Source: an uncultured Akkermansia sp.
GTDB lineage: Bacteria; Verrucomicrobiota; Verrucomicrobiia; Verrucomicrobiales; Akkermansiaceae
Length of the DNA: 60,230 nucleotides
NCBI GenBank assembly: GCA_900548895.1
Contig: URLZ01000011.1
Span: forward strand, 1-60,230
Reading direction: 5' to 3'
The notes under the pieces are model-generated. The model was not told the origin of the DNA. It was given only the letters and a program-made list of their open reading frames with translations, and ran no database searches. The position numbers were made by a program, and so were the translations under genes. Each line of letters opens with the position of its first letter. Position 1 is the first letter of the stretch. This document shows positions 55,326 to 60,230 of the stretch, one piece after another.

Positions 55326-56891
55326 TCAGCTCGCCATTCCGCTCTCGAACTGGCGGAACTGAATCGCCTCGAACAAATCGCTGTCGGCCAGCGCATCGCG
55401 CCCGGCGAGGTCGGCAATAGTGCGCGCCACGCGCAGAATGCGGTCGAAGGCGCGGGCGGAGAGCCCCAGTTGATTGACCGCATCGAGCAAGAGGCGCTCC
55501 TGCGGCAGCGTCAGCGCGCAGCAGCGGCGCAGATCGCGCCCCGCGCAGCGTGCATTGCAGCGCGTCGGCGTGCCCGCATAGCGGCGGCACTGGCGCTCGC
55601 GCGCCGCCATCACGCGCTCTCGGATCGCCGCGCTGCACTCCCCCTCCTCGCGGCGCAAAAGCCCCGCGGGATCCACCGGCGGCACATCGATCAGCATGTC
55701 AAAGCGATCGAGCAGCGGGCCGGAAATCTTGCGCCGATAGCGCATCACCTCCGCCGGGCGGCAGCGGCAGGCGTGGCGCGGGTCGCCCAGATAGCCGCAG
55801 GGGCAGGGATTCATCGCCGCCACCAGCATGAAATCGCAGGGAAAATCCATCGTTCCCGACGCGCGGGAAATCGTCACGTGCCCGCTCTCCAGCGGCTGGC
55901 GCAGCGTCTCGAGCGTGCGGCGATTAAACTCCGGCAGCTCATCGAGAAAGAGCACCCCGTTGTGCGCCAGAGACACCTCCCCGGGCGCAATGTTCGCCCC
56001 GCCGCCCATCAGGCCCACATCCGAAATCGTGTGGTGCGGCGCGCGGAAAGGGCGGCTCTGCAACAGACCGCCCGAGCGCGGCAGCAGGCCACAGACCGAA
56101 TGGATCTTGCTGCTCTCCAGCGCCTCCTCGCGCGACAGCGGCGGCAAAATCCCCGGCAGGCGAGACGCCAGCATGCTCTTGCCACTGCCCGGGCTGCCGC
56201 ACATCAGCACATTGTGCCCGCCCGCCGCCGCAATCTCCATCGCGCGGCGCGCATAGGGCTGGCCCTTCACATCGGCAAAATCCGGCACCCCTTGCCAAAC
56301 TGGCCCCGGCGGCTGCGGGCGCACCGTGGCAAAGCGCTCCGGCTCCAGCAGCACATCCCAGGCCTCGTGCAGCGAGCGAACGCCGTAAACCCTGATGCCG
56401 TCCACCACCGCCGCCTCCGCCGCATTCTCCGCCGGCACCATCAGATAGCGGCGCCCCGCATCGCGAGCCGCCACCGCCAGCGGCAGAATGCCGCGCACGC
56501 CGCGCACCATGCCGTCGAGCGCTAGCTCACCCACGAGGCACCAGTGCTCGGGATGCAGCGGCACGCGGCGGCGGAACGGCTCCGGCACCGAGCGGTGGTT
56601 CACCTGATAGGCCATCTCGAGCCCCAGCGCAATCGGCAAATCGAATCCCGGCCCCTGCTTCTTCACGTCAGCCGGGGCCAAATTCACCGTCACCACCATC
56701 TCAGCCGGGCGAAAAAAGCGGCAGTTACCCAGCGCGGATGTCACGCGCTGAACACTCTCGCGCACCGCCGCATCGGGCAGACCCACCACCGAAATGCGGC
56801 CGGCATCCTCCACCTGACGGGCATCCACCTCGACCTGCACCTCAAAGCCGTCAATTCCGGCGACGGCCGCCGAGTACAAGCGCGTAATCAT
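55326..56891 (-). CDS. comM: ComM/YifB family Mg-chelatase-like AAA+ ATPase
   Basis: A 521-aa hexameric helicase that promotes branch migration in natural transformation and recombination. An N-terminal Lon-like domain (AAVAGIDGFEVQVEVDA) is followed by the AAA+ core with Walker A CGSPGSGKSMLASRLPG and Walker B GVLFLDELPEF. The zinc-finger-like insert MNPCPCGYLGDPRHACRCRP and the C-terminal Mg-chelatase domain are complete. It is preceded 21 nt upstream by a small lipoprotein gene, probably co-transcribed. No Shine-Dalgarno sequence seen. Confidence 0.95.
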   Translation of the reverse strand: MITRLYSAAVAGIDGFEVQVEVDARQVEDAGRISVVGLPDAAVRESVQRVTSALGNCRFFRPAEMVVTVNLAPADVKKQGPGFDLPIALGLEMAYQVNHRSVPEPFRRRVPLHPEHWCLVGELALDGMVRGVRGILPLAVAARDAGRRYLMVPAENAAEAAVVDGIRVYGVRSLHEAWDVLLEPERFATVRPQPPGPVWQGVPDFADVKGQPYARRAMEIAAAGGHNVLMCGSPGSGKSMLASRLPGILPPLSREEALESSKIHSVCGLLPRSGGLLQSRPFRAPHHTISDVGLMGGGANIAPGEVSLAHNGVLFLDELPEFNRRTLETLRQPLESGHVTISRASGTMDFPCDFMLVAAMNPCPCGYLGDPRHACRCRPAEVMRYRRKISGPLLDRFDMLIDVPPVDPAGLLRREEGECSAAIRERVMAARERQCRRYAGTPTRCNARCAGRDLRRCCALTLPQERLLLDAVNQLGLSARAFDRILRVARTIADLAGRDALADSDLFEAIQFRQFESGMAS

Positions 56892-56912
56892 GGCAGAACA
56901 CCCCGCGAGGCA

Positions 56913-57149
56913 TCAGGTACCGGGCTGCGTGCGGAACATCAGCTGATGCTCGGGGCAGGCCGGGCAGAAGCGGTAGTGATCCGCCAGATCGCCCACATAG
57001 TGAGAGGTCGCCGCCGCGGGCGACGTGCGGCACGAGCCGCAGCGGTTCATATCACCGGCATCCGAATTCATCAGCGGCTCCTTCTGCTGGCAAGACACCA
57101 CCAGCAGCGCCGCCGCAAGCGAACAGATCAGAGAGACAGACTTTTTCAT
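56913..57149 (-). CDS. Small lipoprotein with two CxxC motifs
   Basis: A 78-aa protein. MKKSVSLICSLAAALLVVSC is a lipoprotein signal with lipobox VVSC. The mature part has RCGSCRTSP and FCPACPEH, two CxxC pairs that may bind metal or form disulfides. Family not recognised. The start is set by the signal peptide and promoter; the longer frame upstream is noise. It sits directly before comM. Confidence 0.82.
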   Translation of the reverse strand: MKKSVSLICSLAAALLVVSCQQKEPLMNSDAGDMNRCGSCRTSPAAATSHYVGDLADHYRFCPACPEHQLMFRTQPGT

Positions 57150-57485
57150 ACGAGGCAGAATACTTTTCAGAGAGTAACATGAGGCCCGCTCCCCTGCAAG
57201 CAAAAAAGCCGGCGACGCCCCGTTTCTTTGTCCACCGCGCTGCCGGCGGAACGCGCACCGACAGACGCCGCTCCCCCTCCCTCGGGCAACACGCCGACAG
57301 GCAGCACGCAGGAACGCCCAAGCCCTAGCGCAGCACTCGCGCAGGCCGCGCATGAACGCGGCGCGGCTCCGCAACAAGCTCGCGCGAAATCAGGAAAGCC
57401 CGGCGGAAGTCGGCGAGGCCCGGAGCTGAAACGATGGAGCCGATACAGCCAACGCAGTCGGCCCCGCCTCCCGTCATCCGCGCGC
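57150..57485. other. Spacer without further genes
   Basis: About 335 bp between the L,D-transpeptidase stop and the CxxC lipoprotein start. Apart from the promoter I see no gene, terminator or repeat. Confidence 0.5.
57171..57199 (-). promoter_or_regulatory. Promoter of the CxxC lipoprotein and comM
   Basis: Minus strand: TTGCAG (57194-57199), 17-bp spacer, TACTCT (57171-57176). The leader to 57149 is about 15 nt. Confidence 0.55.
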
Positions 57486-58178
57486 TCAGCGCACGATCAC
57501 GCGAGAGCCCACCGCCAGCTTGTCATAGAGCGTCTCGCAGGCCTCGACGGGAATGCGCACGCAGCCGTGCGACTTGCTCTCGCGGTGCACCTGCCCCACG
57601 TGCATCCCGATGCTGCCGTTAAAGCGCATCCAGAAGGGCATGCTCGCCCCGCGGAACAGCGTGCCTGCCGGGCGGGCATCACCCGCCTCCGCATTCCAGC
57701 GCACCACCTTGCCCGTCTTCACATCCACGAGAGAGCCGTAGAGGTTGGAGCGGTGGTCGCGAATCTTCTGCGTGATGCGGAACGAGCCGCGCGGCGTCTC
57801 ATGCCCGCCCACGCGCCCCGAGCAGACGGGGAAATCCATCGCAATCTGATCCTGAATGTAGAGGCGCCCGCGCTGCACATCGAGCAAGATCTCCACGCGC
57901 GAATGCTGCGGGTCATACAGTTGCAGCGCCGCCCCGCGCCACACATCGCGGCTCGTGCGGTAGCCCGGGCTGTTGATAAAGCGCTCAAAGGTATACGCCA
58001 CGCGCTTGCCCTTCGCCTCCTCATCGAGGCGATCACCCTCGCTCTGATAGTGGCGCTGCAGCTGCTCCGCGCTCTGCTGCGACGAGCATGAGAGCAGAGA
58101 AAGCCCCGGCAGCAAGCCCAGCAGCGCCACGCCTGACAGCGACAGCGCGCGACCCATGCGATTCAAAACGGATGCCAT
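57486..58178 (-). CDS. L,D-transpeptidase (YkuD domain) lipoprotein
   Basis: A 230-aa cell-wall enzyme that forms 3-3 crosslinks or attaches lipoproteins to peptidoglycan. The signal sequence ends in a lipobox (LSLLSC). The YkuD domain runs from about residue 80; the catalytic motif is SKSHGCVRIP, with the preceding His in GSIGMHVGQ. A near-perfect Shine-Dalgarno AAAGGAGGTGATG at 58179-58191 supports the ATG at 58178 or 58181; a start at 58202 would overlap the hflX stop. It is the second gene after hflX. Confidence 0.9.
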   Translation of the reverse strand: MASVLNRMGRALSLSGVALLGLLPGLSLLSCSSQQSAEQLQRHYQSEGDRLDEEAKGKRVAYTFERFINSPGYRTSRDVWRGAALQLYDPQHSRVEILLDVQRGRLYIQDQIAMDFPVCSGRVGGHETPRGSFRITQKIRDHRSNLYGSLVDVKTGKVVRWNAEAGDARPAGTLFRGASMPFWMRFNGSIGMHVGQVHRESKSHGCVRIPVEACETLYDKLAVGSRVIVR

Positions 58179-58180
58179 CA

Positions 58181-58191
58181 TCACCTCCTTT
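58181..58191 (-). promoter_or_regulatory. Strong Shine-Dalgarno site of the L,D-transpeptidase gene
   Basis: Minus strand AAAGGAGGTGA, fully complementary to the canonical anti-SD. It is exceptional in this window, where most starts lack such a site, and it lies 11-21 nt past the hflX stop codon. Confidence 0.88.
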
Positions 58192-58201
58192 TCACTGACC
58201 A

Positions 58202-59512
58202 TCAGCAGCGATACTCCTCCAGACGCGCCGCAAACTCGCGCGGCAAAATCGCCTCCACAATCGCATCATTGCCCTCATACTCCGTCGAGAGCACCTTGCC
58301 GTCGCGGTGCATCACCGCCAGAATGCGGCTCTGCGCCAGCGGAATGCGATAGCGGGCCCGCAGCACGCGATGCGAGAGCATCTCCACGCAAGCCGCCAGC
58401 AGCTCCTCGCGGCCGGAGTCCTGCAGCACACTCATGCTCAGGCTCGGCTTGTCCACCCGCGCCTTGAGCGCCGCCAGCGTCTCCTCGCGGCGGTCCTCGT
58501 CAATCCGGTCAAACTTGTTCCAGACCACCACCATCGGCTTGTCCTGAGCCCCGAGACTCGCCAGCACCTCGCAGGTCGTCTCATAGTGGCGCAGCGCCTC
58601 GGGGTCGCTCGCATCCACCACCTGAATCAGGAAATCCGCCAGCGTCGCCTCCTCCAGCGTCGACTTGAACGCCTCCACCAGACGGTGCGGCAGATTGCGG
58701 ATGAAGCCCACCGTATCCGTCAGCACCAGCGGCTGACCGTCGGGCAGCTCGATGCGGCGGCTCGTCGTCTCCAGCGTTGCGAACAAAATATCCTTCGCCA
58801 GCACCCCGGCGCCGCTGAGCAGGTTGAGCAGGGAGGACTTGCCGGCATTCGTGTAGCCCACGATCGCCGCCGTCGGTATTCCCTGGCGCTGGCGCTCCTT
58901 GCGCTGCGTTCCGCGCTGGCGTCGCACCACCTCCAGCTCGGCGCGAATCGCCTCAATGCGGTCGTGCGCCAAGCGACGATCCACCTCAATCTGTTTCTCA
59001 CCCTCGCCGCGGGCCGCCGCTCCGCCGCCCTTGCCGCCGCCGGAGCCGCCTCGCTGGCGATCCAGGTGCTGCCACATGCCGGCCATGCGGGGCAGCGCGT
59101 ACTGCATGCGCGCGAGATCCACCTGCATCACCGCCTCGCGCGTGCGAGCGCGCTCGGCAAAGATATCCAGAATCACCTCCTCACGGTCAATCACCGTCAC
59201 ATCGAGCAGGCGCTCCCACTCGCGCTGCTGCGAGGGAGACAGTAGATTGTCAAAAATCACGCAGTCCGCATCCAGCCGCTGCGCCATCCCCTGAATCTCC
59301 ATCGCCTTGCCCACGCCGCAGAGGTACTTCGCCTGCACCTCGCGCGTAAATTCGAGCGACGAGCCCACAATCCCGATGCCGAGATTGCTCACCAAATCGT
59401 TCAACTCATCCAACAGCGCCCGGCGCTCGCGGCGCGACTCACCGGGCAGACCAATCCCGATCAGCAGCGCGCGCTCCACCCGGTCCGGCTTCTCACGAAT
59501 CTCAAATGACAT
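58202..59512 (-). CDS. hflX: GTPase HflX
   Basis: Ribosome-binding GTPase that splits stalled 70S ribosomes. The 436-aa protein has the N-terminal HflX domain (DELNDLVSNLGIGIVGSS, then KYLCGVGKAMEI), a glycine-rich linker (GGSGGGKGGG), and the GTPase domain with GYTNAGKSSLLNLLSG (G1), LTDTVGFIRNLP (G3) and VWNKFDRID (G4). Complete. The next gene (L,D-transpeptidase) begins right after its stop. Confidence 0.96.
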   Translation of the reverse strand: MSFEIREKPDRVERALLIGIGLPGESRRERRALLDELNDLVSNLGIGIVGSSLEFTREVQAKYLCGVGKAMEIQGMAQRLDADCVIFDNLLSPSQQREWERLLDVTVIDREEVILDIFAERARTREAVMQVDLARMQYALPRMAGMWQHLDRQRGGSGGGKGGGAAARGEGEKQIEVDRRLAHDRIEAIRAELEVVRRQRGTQRKERQRQGIPTAAIVGYTNAGKSSLLNLLSGAGVLAKDILFATLETTSRRIELPDGQPLVLTDTVGFIRNLPHRLVEAFKSTLEEATLADFLIQVVDASDPEALRHYETTCEVLASLGAQDKPMVVVWNKFDRIDEDRREETLAALKARVDKPSLSMSVLQDSGREELLAACVEMLSHRVLRARYRIPLAQSRILAVMHRDGKVLSTEYEGNDAIVEAILPREFAARLEEYRC

Positions 59513-59624
59513 AGCAGCTCAACAGAAAAACACAGATCAGAAAAAACACAGACAACTCGCCGCGAGGGCACCGACGCGCTGCCGACTGCGGCCGGCAACC
59601 GCCGCCGCGCGCGACGCGACAAAC

Positions 59625-59759
59625 TCAGCGGAACGAGCGCGAATTCGACGGCGTGCCGTAGAGCAACTCCTTGTCATACGAATTGCAGTTGCAGTTCCCG
59701 CAGGAAGCGAGCACCCCGGCAGCGAGAGCGACGGAAAGAAGCAGCATCAGCCTGTTCAT
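59625..59759 (-). CDS. Tiny cysteine-rich lipoprotein, 44 aa
   Basis: MNRLMLLLSVALAAGVLASC is a lipoprotein signal with lipobox LASC. The mature peptide has only 25 residues, starting CGNCNCNSYDKELLYG. Three cysteines lie within six residues, so metal binding or disulfides are possible. The start is supported by a promoter 6 nt upstream. It is 112 nt before hflX on the same strand. Family unknown. Confidence 0.75.
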   Translation of the reverse strand: MNRLMLLLSVALAAGVLASCGNCNCNSYDKELLYGTPSNSRSFR

Positions 59760-59765
59760 GCCCGT

Positions 59766-59794
59766 ATTCAAGCGCAAAAAACATCGAAAAGCAA
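59766..59794 (-). promoter_or_regulatory. Leaderless promoter of the 44-aa lipoprotein
   Basis: Minus strand: TTGCTT (59789-59794), 17-bp spacer, TTGAAT (59766-59771), then 6 nt to the ATG at 59759. Confidence 0.5.
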
Positions 59795-59847
59795 GACAAA
59801 AGCCCCACCCCTGTCGCGAAAAAAACACCCTTCGCGCAAAAAAAAGC

Positions 59848-59876
59848 TTGCCAAGCCACCTGCCCTGCCGTATAAT
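59848..59876 (+). promoter_or_regulatory. Promoter of tRNA-His
   Basis: TTGCCA (59848-59853), 17-bp spacer, perfect TATAAT (59871-59876). About 95 nt of leader precede the tRNA. Confidence 0.85.
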
Positions 59877-59977
59877 GCGCCCGCAACCGCAGGTTGACTC
59901 CGCCACAGGCAGGGGAGCGCAGGTTCCTGCTCGATCCCGACTGAAGGACGCGAGGAGACGCGGCTGCGACCAGAGAT

Positions 59978-60050
59978 GGTGAGTATAGCTCAGAGGTAGA
60001 GCTCCGGATTGTGGTTCCGGCTGTCGTGGGTTCGAGCCCCACTACTCACC
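59978..60050 (+). tRNA. tRNA-His (anticodon GTG)
   Basis: 73 nt. The acceptor stem GTGAGTA pairs with TACTCAC, with the histidine-specific extra G-1 at 59978 opposite C73 at 60050. The anticodon arm CCGGA/TCCGG encloses TTGTGGT with anticodon GTG; T-arm GGGTTCGAGCCCC. CCA is not encoded. Confidence 0.97.
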
Positions 60051-60059
60051 CTCCACCCG

Positions 60060-60092
60060 CTGCGGCATCCCCACGGATGCCGCAGTTTTTTT
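60060..60092 (+). terminator. Terminator of tRNA-His
   Basis: 11-bp arms CTGCGGCATCC (60060-60070) and GGATGCCGCAG (60075-60085), loop of 4, then TTTTTTT. The direct-repeat array begins right after the T-tract. Confidence 0.95.
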
Positions 60093-60192
60093 GGGTCAAG
60101 CGCAAAGTGGGGTCAAGCGCAAAGTGTGGGGTCAAGCGCAAAGTGTGGGGTCAAGCGCAAAGTGTGTGGAAACCGGGGTCAAGCGCAAAGTG
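60093..60192. repeat. Five direct repeats of a 16-bp motif
   Basis: GGTCAAGCGCAAAGTG at 60094-60109, 60111-60126, 60130-60145, 60149-60164 and 60177-60192; spacings 17, 19, 19 and 28 bp. The last two copies are extended by TGTGGAAACCG. Such clustered end repeats are known from some insertion sequence families (for example IS21-like), but no transposase is present and the family is a guess. Confidence 0.92.
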
Positions 60193-60230
60193 TGTGGAAA
60201 CCGCCCGTTGAGCCACCTAGAGTACCGCCG
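60176..60230. repeat. Terminal repeat, inverted copy of positions 1-55
   Basis: The exact reverse complement of the first 55 bases. It contains the fifth repeat copy and the non-repeated part CCCGTTGAGCCACCTAG up to the contig edge. Confidence 0.9.

Noticed and set aside
57228..58091. A 287-aa plus-strand frame opposite the L,D-transpeptidase
   Set aside because: Antisense to a complete enzyme with an intact HGC motif; Arg, Ala and His-rich noise.

Overview
This window is a GC-rich stretch of bacterial chromosome (well above 60% GC by eye) with about 44 protein-coding genes, two tRNAs and one tmRNA. The organism is a Gram-negative: it has a KDO transferase (waaA), many lipoproteins with lipoboxes, and a UDP-glucuronate decarboxylase. 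It makes diaminopimelate by the LL-DAP aminotransferase route (dapL). It also has a menE-type ligase and a carboxynorspermidine decarboxylase. Together these fit Verrucomicrobiota best, probably an uncultured Opitutae-like member, but that placement is inference. No phage, plasmid, CRISPR or transposase gene was seen.

Layout. 1-642: the contig end repeat and an empty spacer. 643-5182: glycine cleavage genes gcvT-gcvH-gcvP. 5408-11736 (minus strand): SotB-like exporter, metallo-beta-lactamase-fold hydrolase, ArsR regulator, MenE, MidA-like methyltransferase, NadA. 11992-16752: two exported ankyrin-repeat proteins flanking alanine racemase. 17208-21542: a large exported protein of unknown function and lepA. 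22038-27663 (minus): wecG, a GH43 glycosidase, aspS, hisS. 27773-32269: PHP phosphatase, an enlarged ligA, a PfkB kinase. 32483-34771: a membrane protein plus two small lipoproteins. 35415-36077: tmRNA and tRNA-Arg. 36160-43222: nspC, a TPR lipoprotein, dapL, galM and two exported proteins. 43294-45128: rsmD-waaA. 45558-52137 (minus): gluQRS, two exported or membrane proteins, an ABCG-type half transporter, an AEC carrier. 52853-59759: Mrp, UXS, ComM, small lipoproteins, L,D-transpeptidase, HflX. 59848-60230: tRNA-His and a direct-repeat array at the contig end.

The strongest cross-cutting signal is transcriptional. Most promoter-proximal genes carry a clear TTGACA-17-TATAAT type promoter, and in 12 of them the start codon lies only 6-11 nt past the -10 hexamer. 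Their mRNAs should therefore be leaderless or nearly so. Good Shine-Dalgarno sequences were seen mainly before genes that overlap an upstream gene (pfkB, ldt). This also decided several start codons: GH43, alr, nadA, the PHP phosphatase, the 841-aa ankyrin protein and the 44-aa lipoprotein.

Other points of note are a DNA ligase with a charged insertion inside its helix-hairpin-helix domain and a long acidic tail, a perfect terminator hairpin between gcvH and gcvP, repeated 9-bp tandem arrays in several spacers, and an exact 55-bp inverted identity between the two window ends that looks like an assembly-graph overlap at a multicopy repeat.
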